Part shown: positions 25,719 to 34,022 of the stretch, piece by piece
Numbering within the stretch: position 1 is the first letter of the stretch
Layout of the letters: the number at the start of each line of letters is the position of its first letter
Assembly (NCBI GenBank): GCA_003249015.1
Contig: QBLS01000023.1
Span: forward strand, 21,952 to 85,951
DNA length: 64,000 nucleotides
Reading direction: 5' to 3'
Source of the DNA: Pseudanabaena sp.
Lineage (GTDB): Bacteria; Cyanobacteriota; Cyanobacteriia; Pseudanabaenales; Pseudanabaenaceae
Position numbers and translations under genes: made by a program
Notes under the pieces: model-generated
The model's database searches: none
What the model was told of the DNA's origin: nothing
What the model saw: only the letters and a program-made list of their open reading frames with translations

Positions 25719-25842
25719 AGTTTTTCTCTTTAGTTAAATTTAGTTGTTGATGTTTTTGAGCTTTTGGCTACTAGCACTTAGCTATTAGCTTTTAACGCTC
25801 TTTGCTTTTTTAAGAATGCACAGCTAACAGCTAACACCCCTA

Positions 25843-26370
25843 CTAAGCAGCTTCTTTTTCGGAAACGGCTTTAACGGCACGTCCAAGAGACTGAGGAACC
25901 TCTTTAATACCGATCGCGATTTTGGCTGTGACAGCATTGATAGCACCAGCGATTTGCGCGATGAGTACTTCCTTGGAAGGTAAGTCAGCGATCGCCTGCA
26001 AGTCCTTAGCAGACAGTGCGCGTCCTTCTAAGACACCGCCACGAAGTTCGGTTTTCTTAGATTCCTTTTGGAAAGCTTGATATGCTTTGACCGCACCACC
26101 GATGTCATCTTTGACAAATAGACAGGCTGATGGTCCAACCAGAAAACTTTCTAGAGGCTTCCATTCAGGGGCATCGGAAATTGCCTGTTTGAGCAAAGTG
26201 TTTTTAGTGGTTCTGCACACCGTACCTGTAGGACGGAGTGAGCGGCGCAGCTTAGTAATTTCAGCTACTGACAGGGTTGCATAGTCGATAACCATGACCA
26301 TCTGAGTTCCTTCAAACTCTTGGGACATTTCACCAACTAGCGCCTTTTTTTGATCTAGGGTCTTACCCAT
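25843..26370 (-). CDS. rplJ: ribosomal protein uL10
   Basis: L10 forms the base of the L7/L12 stalk. The 175-residue product has GKTLDQKKALVGEM at the start, the VIDYATLSVAEITKLRRSLR region, and a C-terminal helix for L12 binding. The ATG at 26370 has an excellent GGAGGTG site 8-9 bases upstream, so the longer open frame to 26472 is not used. Translation of the rplJ-rplL unit is expected to be controlled by the L10 leader upstream, where the L10-L12 complex binds its own mRNA. A composite repeat lies between that leader and this gene. Confidence 0.97.
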   Translation of the reverse strand: MGKTLDQKKALVGEMSQEFEGTQMVMVIDYATLSVAEITKLRRSLRPTGTVCRTTKNTLLKQAISDAPEWKPLESFLVGPSACLFVKDDIGGAVKAYQAFQKESKKTELRGGVLEGRALSAKDLQAIADLPSKEVLIAQIAGAINAVTAKIAIGIKEVPQSLGRAVKAVSEKEAA

Positions 26371-26405
26371 GTGGTTTTCACCTCCTTGTATTTTGAACTG
26401 GATAC

Positions 26406-26508
26406 CCCAATTCACGAAAATATGACAATACTTCTGTGAATTTAGAAACCAAACCCAGCAACAGTTTTTCAACCAATAAATCGCATAGCCATTTATTGAT
26501 TTGGGATA
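26406..26508. repeat. composite repeat within the rplJ leader
   Basis: AATTCACGAAAATATG...CTTCTGTGAATT hairpin, linker ACCCAGCAACAGTTTTT, then a degenerate CAATAAATCGCATAGCCATTTATTG hairpin given here by its ends only (26473-26499). It has the composite module order and is located between the attenuator and the rplJ ribosome-binding site. Confidence 0.75.
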
Positions 26509-26516
26509 AAGCCATT

Positions 26517-26630
26517 AAAAAAGCCTCGTCCATCCATAGACCGAGGCAAAAGTATGATTAAACATACTTTTTTTAAACACCTCGGCAGGAAATTAAGCAA
26601 TCGGCACCTGCTGTCTTTGGATCTATTTAG
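26517..26630 (-). ncRNA. L10 (rplJ) leader with attenuator
   Basis: On the minus strand the conserved L10 leader elements are visible: AAAGACAGCAGGTGCC, then CCTGCCGAGGTG (complement of 26579-26590), where GCAGG pairs with CCTGC. Downstream a small hairpin (26549-26570) precedes an intrinsic terminator: GCCTCG pairs with CGAGGC (26542-26547 and 26523-26528), followed by six T residues. The leader's CCGAGG can pair instead with CCTCGG of the terminator, giving a mutually exclusive antiterminator. This fits known L10-mediated autoregulation. The alternative pairing is read from the sequence; the mechanism is inferred. Confidence 0.85.
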
Positions 26631-26717
26631 TTGAAAATAAATTCGCTATAGGCTGGTTAAGACGATTAGATTAAAACTTTTCTAATATGGATGAATTTGA
26701 CTTGATCAACACTTTAC

Positions 26718-27431
26718 CTACGATTCCCCTAGCTTGAGATCGCGCAAAGCGGTGATATCAACCTCAATTGCGGGACCCATCGTTGCGGAAACATAGACTG
26801 ATCTCCAGTATCTACCCTTAGCACCAGAAGGACGGTTACGATCAATCGTTTCCTGCAATGCTTTGAGGTTAATCAGTAGGTCTTCGGCGGGGAATGCTGC
26901 TTTACCAAATTGGATATGCACGATTCCTGTACGATCTGCACGGAATTCTAGCTTACCAGCTTTGAACTCATTTATGGCTCCACCCAAGTCAGTGGTTACT
27001 GTACCGCCCTTAGGAGAAGGCATTAGTCCGCGCGGACCGAGTAGTTTACCAAGCTTTGCTACTTGAGGCATCATGTCAGGGGTTGCGATGAGAAGATCAA
27101 AGTCCATGCGACCTTTGATAATTTCGTCGATTAGTTCTTCCGAACCAGAAATATCCGCACCTGCAGCAGCAGCTTCAGCGACTTTTTCACCACGAGCGAT
27201 TACTGCTACGCGGATAGTTTGTCCAGTTCCTTTAGGAAGGGCAACAGTAGTTCTCAACTGTTGGTCAGCATACTTGGGATCAATTCCTAGTCTTACGTGA
27301 GCTTCAACTGATTCAGGGAACTTTGCGGTTGCAGTTGCCTTTACAAGCTGTAAAGCTTCTAGAGGAGGATAAGGACGTTCCTCGACCTTGCTCTGAGCTT
27401 CCCTCAGACGCTTCGATACTTTCTTTGCCAT
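26718..27431 (-). CDS. rplA: ribosomal protein uL1
   Basis: L1 stalk protein of the large subunit, 237 residues, with the family core [46 protein letters not shown] and [13 protein letters not shown] clear AGGAG precedes the ATG by 5 bases. It follows rplK by 79 bp in the conserved rplK-rplA-rplJ-rplL order. L1 is known to regulate the rplKA transcript, but no binding site can be assigned here. Confidence 0.98.
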   Translation of the reverse strand: MAKKVSKRLREAQSKVEERPYPPLEALQLVKATATAKFPESVEAHVRLGIDPKYADQQLRTTVALPKGTGQTIRVAVIARGEKVAEAAAAGADISGSEELIDEIIKGRMDFDLLIATPDMMPQVAKLGKLLGPRGLMPSPKGGTVTTDLGGAINEFKAGKLEFRADRTGIVHIQFGKAAFPAEDLLINLKALQETIDRNRPSGAKGRYWRSVYVSATMGPAIEVDITALRDLKLGES

Positions 27432-27510
27432 GTTTACTCCTGTGGGGTGCGATCGGAAATCATTATTTCCTCCCCCTGCTAATTTTTTTATAAATCGTTT
27501 AACTGAAGAA

Positions 27511-27936
27511 CTAAGCGTTAATGGTAACGCCCATATTCTTGGCAGTACCTTCGATAATCTTCATCGCCGCATCAATATCATTAGCATTAATGTCGGGCAT
27601 CTTGGTTTCAGCAATCTGACGAAGCTGATCCCTAGTGATGGAACCAACTTTCTTGCGATTTGGTTCAGCAGAGCCAGAAGAAATTCCAGCAGCTTTTTGA
27701 ATCAAAACTGATGCAGGAGGGGTTTTGAGAATGAAGGTAAAGCTTCTATCTTCGTATACTGATATTTCTACAGGAATGACCATACCTGCTTGATCAGCAG
27801 TACGGGCATTATATTCCTTACAAAACATCATGATGTTGACACCATGCTGACCCAAAGCTGGTCCGACGGGTGGGGTCGGGGTGGCTTTTCCAGCATTCAG
27901 AGCCAATTTAATAATTGCTGTAACTTTCTTAGCCAT
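27511..27936 (-). CDS. rplK: ribosomal protein uL11
   Basis: GTPase-centre ribosomal protein, 141 residues, with [33 protein letters not shown] and a C-terminal RNA-binding domain ending in [12 protein letters not shown]. Usual length. It is 45 bp downstream of nusG on the same strand. Confidence 0.98.
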   Translation of the reverse strand: MAKKVTAIIKLALNAGKATPTPPVGPALGQHGVNIMMFCKEYNARTADQAGMVIPVEISVYEDRSFTFILKTPPASVLIQKAAGISSGSAEPNRKKVGSITRDQLRQIAETKMPDINANDIDAAMKIIEGTAKNMGVTINA

Positions 27937-27981
27937 TGGTTTTAGCCATTAAAAAAATCTACAAACCTGCGTTTGAGTGAG

Positions 27982-28623
27982 TTAGTTTTGCTTCTGCACC
28001 TGATTGAACTCTAATTCAACAGGTGTGTCTCTTCCAAAGATAGAGAGTAATGCTTTGAGTTTGCTCCGTTCTGGGCTAACTTCGACCACTTCACCCTCAA
28101 AATCCTTAAAAGGACCATTAAGCACTTTAATTTTGTCGCCTTGAGCCATGTTGATTTTGAGAACTGGTTCTTGCTCAACAGTGACACGAAAGATTCTTTC
28201 GACTTCCTTTTCGGTTAGAGGACGAGGTTTAACGTGACCCCTACCTCGACCATAGTGTCGCTTTTGCTCAGTTCCAACAAAATTGATAACATGGGGTGTG
28301 CTTTTGACAGCTAGCCAAGCGTCATCATCAACTTCCAATTGCCCGATTTCATTTTTGACTGTTTTAATTTGGATTAAAACATAGCCAGGGAAAATCTTCT
28401 CTTCGGAGTTGAGGCGACTCCCATCTTTTCTAAGCTTGACCGTTGGCGTTTGAGGAATTTCAATTTGCTTGATTTTATCTTCGACATCAAGAGTCTTGAT
28501 GCGTTGCTCTAAGCTTGATTTAACCTTTTTTTCACATCCTGAAGCTATCTGAACCGCGTACCATTGGAACAGGATTTCAGAGTCTTCATAAATGCTAGGT
28601 GAACGCTCGTCTTCGGTAAACAT
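27982..28623 (-). CDS. nusG: transcription elongation factor NusG
   Basis: 213-residue NusG with an N-terminal NGN domain (FQWYAVQIASGCEKKV, PGYVLIQ, FVGT) and a C-terminal KOW domain (GDKIKVLNGPFKDFEGEVVEVSPE in parts). NusG binds the RNA polymerase clamp and affects pausing and processivity. Its ATG overlaps the secE stop by one base (TAATG), a tight coupling typical of cyanobacteria and many other bacteria. Confidence 0.97.
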   Translation of the reverse strand: MFTEDERSPSIYEDSEILFQWYAVQIASGCEKKVKSSLEQRIKTLDVEDKIKQIEIPQTPTVKLRKDGSRLNSEEKIFPGYVLIQIKTVKNEIGQLEVDDDAWLAVKSTPHVINFVGTEQKRHYGRGRGHVKPRPLTEKEVERIFRVTVEQEPVLKINMAQGDKIKVLNGPFKDFEGEVVEVSPERSKLKALLSIFGRDTPVELEFNQVQKQN

Positions 28624-28874
28624 TATTGAAACACCTGCAATGCGATCGCCCTAAACAGAGCGTCAATCAGATATACAAAAGTAGCTACAGCAACGATCAT
28701 TAAAAGAACTGATGCAGATTCGCTAATCAATTGTTGACGATTTGGCCAGACAATCTTGCCAAACTCGGCTTTAGATTCCGTAAAAAGCTTGACAACGCTA
28801 TTAGGTTCAGGTGTTGAGTCTGATGATAGTTTTATCTCTTCCTTTGGTTGCTCTTTCAGTTCGTTTTTGGTCAT
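28623..28874 (-). CDS. secE: preprotein translocase subunit SecE
   Basis: 83-residue SecE with one C-terminal membrane helix (LLMIVAVATFVYLIDALFRAI) preceded by the conserved amphipathic segment ESKAEFGKIVWPNRQQLISES. The hydrophilic N-terminus is low-complexity. It heads the secE-nusG-rplK-rplA run downstream of tRNA-Trp. Confidence 0.95.
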   Translation of the reverse strand: MTKNELKEQPKEEIKLSSDSTPEPNSVVKLFTESKAEFGKIVWPNRQQLISESASVLLMIVAVATFVYLIDALFRAIALQVFQ

Positions 28875-28968
28875 AGCAGCAACTCTTGCGATCCTTTTGC
28901 AACTTTGTATATATAAGGCGTGTAAGCAGAATGCTTATTTTGAAAAGTTTGAGATATGGATGGTAAAG

Positions 28969-29041
28969 CGCGCCCTGAGGGACTCGAACCCCCGACATCA
29001 GGTTTTGGAGACCTGCGTTCTACCAACTGAACTAAGGACGC
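28969..29041 (-). tRNA. trnW: tRNA-Trp (anticodon CCA)
   Basis: Read on the minus strand, GCGTCCT pairs with AGGGCGC in the acceptor stem. The D-loop has AGTTCAGTTGGTAG. The anticodon arm is CAGGT-CTCCAAA-ACCTG with CCA, and the T-loop has GGTTCGAGTC. The discriminator base is G and CCA is not encoded. Its place between rplS and secE is the usual cyanobacterial arrangement. Confidence 0.97.
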
Positions 29042-29156
29042 ACGTAGTTAAAACAGGTTTTGATAGCTTACTTAAGTAACTAATCTACCAATGTGCTAAT
29101 GAACGATTTAAAATCTTTCAAAACTACTTGCTAATTAGTATACCTAATAAATGACC

Positions 29157-29519
29157 TTATAAGGGACGATCAAAACGCTGTTTTAGACGAGTTGCCTTAC
29201 CAACTAGGTCACGTAAGTAATAGAGCTTGGCGCGACGCACTTTGCCACGACGAATTACTTTGACGCTTTCAATTTGGGGAGAATGTAGCAAGAAGGCTCG
29301 CTCGACTCCAACTCCTTGAAATACGCGACGCACAGTAAAGACAGAGTTAATGCCTGAACCACGCATAGCGATGACAACGCCTTCGTATGGCTGAGTACGT
29401 TCTTTGCCGCCCTCTTTGATCCTTACGCCAACCTTGACAGTGTCACCCACATAGATTTTGGGGAGATCTGTTTTGATATATTCCGCTTCAATTGAGCGGA
29501 TGATTTCAGAAGCGTTCAT
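29157..29519 (-). CDS. rplS: ribosomal protein bL19
   Basis: Large-subunit protein at the interface with 30S, 120 residues from ATG 29519 (an in-frame ATG at 29546 would add a non-conserved extension). Family strings are [52 protein letters not shown] and the basic [15 protein letters not shown]. It is the first gene of the cluster containing tRNA-Trp and secE. Confidence 0.97.
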   Translation of the reverse strand: MNASEIIRSIEAEYIKTDLPKIYVGDTVKVGVRIKEGGKERTQPYEGVVIAMRGSGINSVFTVRRVFQGVGVERAFLLHSPQIESVKVIRRGKVRRAKLYYLRDLVGKATRLKQRFDRPL

Positions 29520-29664
29520 AAGGAATGCCAAAAAAGTCGCGATCATCTATGTTAGGGCATTAGTGATCTGGTGTCTAGGCTTTTTGTAATTTTTTGTAAA
29601 ATTACAACTTATGTCCCCAATCCATTAAGTGTTTACAGCGAAGCCGCACAAGCTCAAAGGATTG

Positions 29665-29770
29665 AAACTGTCGCGAAGTGACAGTTTTTATAGCAAAGCA
29701 AGAGTCAGTACAAATCAAAAAACAAGAAGCGAGTGGCGGCGCGTAGCGCCGCCACTCGCTTCTTGTTTTT
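29665..29770. repeat. two hairpins upstream of rplS
   Basis: A short hairpin (AAACTGTC/GACAGTTT, 29665-29687, centre GCGAAGT) and a palindrome with 25-bp exact arms (29718-29742, 29746-29770) around GTA. The latter contains GAGTGGCGGCGC, shared with 8274 and 62375. Confidence 0.88.
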
Positions 29771-29789
29771 ATGTCCTAAGCAAAACTTT

Positions 29790-29856
29790 TGTGGATTGAA
29801 AGCTAAACCCAGTATGGGTTTTTAAACAAAGAAATGGCTTAGCCATTTCTTTGTTT
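29790..29856. repeat. composite repeat, linker plus second hairpin
   Basis: TTTTGTGGATT and the linker ACCCAGTATGGGTTTTT are followed by a hairpin with 16-bp exact arms (29824-29839, 29841-29856) of the AAGAAATGGC family. The first hairpin is reduced to one half. It ends 12 bp before the stop of the methyltransferase gene. Confidence 0.82.
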
Positions 29857-29868
29857 TAGTATTCAGTA

Positions 29869-30723
29869 TTATTTTCTAGATTTACGTAGACTAGAGCTTG
29901 GAGCGAGGTTACTGCTGGCTTGTTCGGCTTGACGGGCTTCGAGAATTTCTAAGGCTGTCGCCGCAAGTGTGCGATCGCGATAGGGAATAGCTGCACGAGT
30001 TTTCAAAAAAGCAGCTTCATCGTCAGATATTGGTGGTAAGGGTGTCGGCGCAAAGGCAGCGATCGTACTTGGAGATTTACGTCCCACAGGCGCGATCGAT
30101 CCAAACTGCAATCCTGCCGCTAGCATGGCGGCGCGGACAGCCGCTGAAGCCGAATAGGTAACTAAGTATCCGTCAGGCTTAAGACAGCTAGCCAAAAGCT
30201 TAATAAATTCGACTGTCCATAGCTGTGGACAATGGGGCGGTGAAAATGGGTCGAGAAAGATTGCGTCCGCCCATTGACTTGGAACTTGGCGGACAGTGTT
30301 TCTGGCATCACCGATTAGCAATTTTAACGATACGTTGGCGGACTGAGCATATTGGGATTTGGCAGCTACGGCTAATATTTGCGCGATCGCGGGCTCCCAA
30401 ATATCAACTAATCCCTGTGAGATCGCTTGTTGGGGTACGTCAAGATTATTTTCTAACCCGATGATATTAAGCTGCGAATTAGTTTCTGGTAATGCAAAAA
30501 CAGCAGCGATCGCAGCAGCACTGTTATATCCCAAACCGTAGCAAACATCTAATATATTGACTTGATCCTGAGTTTTGGCTTTTTCGGCAATTTTGGCAGG
30601 AATAACAAATTTAGCTTCAGCCTCATTCTTGGCTCCGTGAGAGCTATGAAAAGACTCTTGGTAAGCTTGTGACCAAAAAGTAACTGACCCATCTTCAGTG
30701 GGAAAGCTCGAAAGTAAATCCAT
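29869..30723 (-). CDS. MnmC/MnmD-like tRNA methyltransferase domain protein
   Basis: 284-residue class I methyltransferase resembling the methyltransferase half of MnmC (DUF752), which completes 5-methylaminomethyl-2-thiouridine at the tRNA wobble position. Motifs are LDVCYGLGYNSAAA (SAM binding), GDARNTVRQVP, FLDPFSPPHCPQLW and YLVTYSASAAVRAAMLAAGLQ. The N-terminus has FHSSHGAKNEAEAKFV, typical of the group. The FAD-dependent oxidase half of MnmC is absent. The ATG lies 8 bases after a 50-bp loopless palindrome, with no Shine-Dalgarno visible. Confidence 0.85.
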   Translation of the reverse strand: MDLLSSFPTEDGSVTFWSQAYQESFHSSHGAKNEAEAKFVIPAKIAEKAKTQDQVNILDVCYGLGYNSAAAIAAVFALPETNSQLNIIGLENNLDVPQQAISQGLVDIWEPAIAQILAVAAKSQYAQSANVSLKLLIGDARNTVRQVPSQWADAIFLDPFSPPHCPQLWTVEFIKLLASCLKPDGYLVTYSASAAVRAAMLAAGLQFGSIAPVGRKSPSTIAAFAPTPLPPISDDEAAFLKTRAAIPYRDRTLAATALEILEARQAEQASSNLAPSSSLRKSRK

Positions 30724-30731
30724 GTTTTAGT

Positions 30732-30781
30732 CCAAACCCAAGAATAATTTTGAAAGCTTTCAAAATTATTCTTGGGTTTGG
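30732..30781. repeat. 50-bp perfect palindrome without a loop
   Basis: Arms 30732-30756 and 30757-30781 are exact inverted copies with no spacer (centre GAAAGCTTTC). Tips read CCAAACCCAAGAA. It ends 8 bases from the start codon of the minus-strand methyltransferase gene, where a ribosome-binding site would be expected. Confidence 0.93.
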
Positions 30782-30889
30782 TTTAATCGGCAACTACTGG
30801 GCGGTGCTTTGCTCCGCTACCCATCCTCTCCTTTGCGATAAAGGGATAAACTTAAAGAATATTAATTAAGTTATATAGCTCCAAAATTT

Positions 30890-31459
30890 ATGGACAAAGA
30901 TACGACTGAAACTACTGCTGAAACACAGTGGCGATCGCTTTTTCAAATATTCTTTGCTTGCGTCATTTGTCTGGCAATTACCTTCATAAACACAAACGTT
31001 GCTAATGTCTCGGCAGATGTTGTCGTTGGCTCGGATTTGCCTTCTAGCCAAATTGTCGAGCGTTTTGAAAACATTAAAAATAAAATGGCGAAGTTACGCT
31101 TTTGCAACAATGAAACTTGCTTTTACCGCAATGTTACAAGTAAAGTAATCCCCCCGAACAACAGCAATCCTCATTACACCGCCGAAATTTCGGCGGCGGT
31201 TGAACGTCCCTCCTCTAGTCCCGACTTGGCGGACTATCACTTTGTCTATGTAAATGATCGTTGGCAGTTAGTCAAAGGTGAAGAATTTACCGATGTGGCG
31301 GATTATGTGTTTATAGGCGATCGCTATGAGATTTACAGCGTTCATAATAGCCATACTCTGCGGGGTAGCCTTGATAAAGTCAAAGAAGACAGTGGCATTA
31401 AGTCGGGATACTTGCCTTTGTACTATCAAGTTTTAGATCACGGGCTGGAAAAGATATAA
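30890..31459 (+). CDS. secreted or anchored protein of unknown function
   Basis: 189 residues, not recognised. A hydrophobic segment (about 17-37, FQIFFACVICLAITFI) ending near VSADVVV suggests export with either cleavage or anchoring. The mature part is about 145 residues with two cysteines close together (FCNNETCFY), which could form a disulphide, and a C-terminal stretch with YHFVYVNDRWQLVKG. It is convergent with lepA; a palindrome overlapping its stop codon fills the gap. Confidence 0.65.
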   Translation: MDKDTTETTAETQWRSLFQIFFACVICLAITFINTNVANVSADVVVGSDLPSSQIVERFENIKNKMAKLRFCNNETCFYRNVTSKVIPPNNSNPHYTAEISAAVERPSSSPDLADYHFVYVNDRWQLVKGEEFTDVADYVFIGDRYEIYSVHNSHTLRGSLDKVKEDSGIKSGYLPLYYQVLDHGLEKI

Positions 31460-31494
31460 AGAAAGAGCGGCGCTATGCGCCGCTCTTTCTTTAT
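31456..31494. terminator. bidirectional palindromic terminator
   Basis: 18-bp exact arms (31456-31473, 31477-31494) around TAT, with an AAAGAAAGAGCGGCGC arm. The left arm contains the TAA stop of the upstream gene and the right arm ends one base before the lepA stop (TAG). It exactly fills the space between two convergent genes. Confidence 0.85.
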
Positions 31495-33306
31495 CTAGTC
31501 ACCGTTAAGCTGCAAGATTGCCATAAATGCGGCTTGAGGAACTTCCACCGTACCGATTGACTTCATACGTTTTTTGCCCTTTTTCTGCTTCTCTAGCAGT
31601 TTCTTCTTCCGCGAAATATCACCGCCGTAACACTTACTCAAAACATTCTTGCGTAAAGCCGAAATATTTTCCCGCGCCAAAATCTTAGAGCCGATCGCTG
31701 CTTGAATCGGAATTTGGAACTGTTGCTTGGGAATTAATTCTCTAAGTTTAGAAACTAAGGCACGACCAACGTTATAGGATTTGTCGCGGTGGACAATACA
31801 AGCCAAAGCATCTACAGGCTCTTCATTGACGAGAATATCAACTAGTACTAAGTCATTGGGACGGTATCCAATAACTTGATATTCCATACTGGCGTAGCCT
31901 TTGGTTCGTGATTTCATTTGGTCAAAGAAATCTGTCACCATTTCTGCTAGAGGCAGTTCATAGATCAAAGTAGCCCGCTCGGTAGTGATGTACTTCGTGT
32001 CCACAAATACCCCCCGTCTTGCTACACATAGCTCCATCAACGTACCGATGTAGCTCTGCGGGGTCATGATTTCTAGTTTGACATAAGGCTCTTCGATAGA
32101 CTGCCTTGAATTAGGGGGCGGCAGTTCACTGGGATTATCCACCATCAGAATTTCGCCAGAGTTAGTGGTAACGCGATAGATCACCGATGGTGCAGTCACG
32201 ATCAAATCAAGGTTGTACTCCCGTTCCAAGCGTTCCTGCACAATTTCCATGTGCAGCATCCCCAAAAATCCGCAACGGAACCCAAATCCCATCGCATTGG
32301 ATGTCTCTGGTTCATAATTTAAAGCAGCGTCATTGAGTTTGAGCTTAGTTAGAGCTTCGCGCAGATCTTCAAACTGATCGGCATCGGTAGGAAACATGCC
32401 ACAAAAAACCATTGGCTTTGCTTCTTCGTAGCCAGGGAAAGGCTCAGGGGCGGAGTCGATCGCACTGGTAATCGTGTCGCCAACTCTGGCATGAGCGACG
32501 GTCTTAATGGCGGCAGCTAAGTAACCCACTTCACCAGCGTGCAACTCGTCAACTTGGATTTGACTGGGCGCGAGTACTCCTAGCTCATCAATTACATATT
32601 CCTGACCCGAAGCCATAAATTTAACGCGATCGCCCTTTTTGACCGTGCCATCCATGACTCGGAAATAAACAATCACCCCCCGATAAGCATCGTAATAACT
32701 ATCAAAAATCAAAGCTCGCAAAGGCTGATCGACCGTATCTTGGGGAGGGGGCACTTTTGACACAATCGACTCAAGGATCTCTCGAATGCCGATCCCTTCT
32801 TTTGCCGATGCATGAATTGCCTCCGCACAATCTAAGCCAATCAACTCCTCGATCTCCCTTGAGATTCTCTCTGGATCAGCTCCAGGCAAGTCAATTTTAT
32901 TGAGTACTGGGACAATTTCTAAGTCATTAGCTAAGGCTAAGTAGACATTTGCGAGGGTTTGCGCTTCCACACCCTGAGACGCATCCACCACCAGCAAAGC
33001 CCCTTCGCAAGCTGCCAAACTGCGAGACACTTCATAAGAAAAATCTACGTGTCCAGGAGTATCAATTAAATTAATTGTGTATTCTTCACCGTCTAGAGCC
33101 TTGTATTTCATTCTGGCGGCTTGCAGCTTAATCGTAATTCCCCGTTCTCGCTCCAAATCCATATTGTCGAGGAACTGTGCTTTCATATCGCGATCAGCTA
33201 CTGTACCCGTAAATTGCAAGAGGCGATCGGCAAGCGTAGACTTGCCATGATCAATGTGAGCAATGATAGAAAAGTTGCGAATACGAGAGACGGGTACGTT
33301 AGTCAT
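31495..33306 (-). CDS. lepA: translation factor LepA (EF4)
   Basis: Ribosomal GTPase that aids back-translocation or initiation-phase quality control. The 603-residue product has G1 [10 protein letters not shown]3 DTPGHVD, G4 NKID and the LepA-specific C-terminus ([25 protein letters not shown] in parts). The ATG at 33306 has TGAGAT upstream and gives normal length, rather than an in-frame upstream start at 33330. Confidence 0.97.
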   Translation of the reverse strand: MTNVPVSRIRNFSIIAHIDHGKSTLADRLLQFTGTVADRDMKAQFLDNMDLERERGITIKLQAARMKYKALDGEEYTINLIDTPGHVDFSYEVSRSLAACEGALLVVDASQGVEAQTLANVYLALANDLEIVPVLNKIDLPGADPERISREIEELIGLDCAEAIHASAKEGIGIREILESIVSKVPPPQDTVDQPLRALIFDSYYDAYRGVIVYFRVMDGTVKKGDRVKFMASGQEYVIDELGVLAPSQIQVDELHAGEVGYLAAAIKTVAHARVGDTITSAIDSAPEPFPGYEEAKPMVFCGMFPTDADQFEDLREALTKLKLNDAALNYEPETSNAMGFGFRCGFLGMLHMEIVQERLEREYNLDLIVTAPSVIYRVTTNSGEILMVDNPSELPPPNSRQSIEEPYVKLEIMTPQSYIGTLMELCVARRGVFVDTKYITTERATLIYELPLAEMVTDFFDQMKSRTKGYASMEYQVIGYRPNDLVLVDILVNEEPVDALACIVHRDKSYNVGRALVSKLRELIPKQQFQIPIQAAIGSKILARENISALRKNVLSKCYGGDISRKKKLLEKQKKGKKRMKSIGTVEVPQAAFMAILQLNGD

Positions 33307-33399
33307 AAATCTCAAAACAGTGGAAGGCAAAGCGTTAGCACAATACTCGATATTATACTAAAGTAAATTACAGCCTTTTGTGGTTTTGAGCGGTACTTA

Positions 33400-33442
33400 A
33401 AGATTTTTGAAAGCGTCACTTTGCGCCGCTTTCAAAAATCTT
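33400..33442. repeat. 15-bp palindrome upstream of lepA
   Basis: Exact arms 33400-33414 and 33428-33442 (AAGATTTTTGAAAGC and complement) with a centre containing ACTTTGCGCC. A related module AAGTGAGAGCAAAGCGCTACA follows at about 33453. Confidence 0.82.
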
Positions 33443-33474
33443 CATGAGTTTGAAGTGAGAGCAAAGCGCTACAA

Positions 33475-34022
33475 TGTAAATAACTGTAAAGCTCTCAATT
33501 TGATTTAACTATTGGTTTCTAAGCCAAAACTCAAGGATTAAAAATTTCTTTTACAAGTGGTTGCTTCGCACAAACCTCTATAAAGATACGAATGTAGCTC
33601 TTGACTGTCAGCTAACTTTCAAGGTAATAATGCAAAATGTAAGATGCTTTGAATCACTAAGGCAGCTTCAAAATTAGAATCGTTAGCTAACTTAATCAAA
33701 AACTAAGTTAAGGTACTAGAGCTAGTAAACTAGGTGAAATTTTGTCAACCTCTAGCTGTCAAGTTTGTCTAATGCTGGCATTACCTATTTTCATGGGTAA
33801 TAATAGTTATGGTAGTCTCGTATCTCAAACTAGACAGCCATATTTTCAGACGACTCGAAACCTATTCGGGCTTTCCTAATAGATTAGGAGTGGCTTGACG
33901 CTTCTAAGATTAACTATGGTCAATGTAATTCAGTTAATGTAATTCAACCTAGCAGAATATAGGAAGCAACTTCTATGTAAATCCAATTTCGTCCATAACA
34001 GTTTCGCAGGGCAGAGTAAGCA
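33475..34022. other. long non-coding leader of infB
   Basis: About 550 bp with no supported gene. A small hairpin (ATTACC/GGTAAT, 33780-33801) and CCTAAT-AG-ATTAGG (about 33877-33890) are visible. It may hold the infB promoter and a long leader, but no known RNA family is recognised. Confidence 0.4.
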
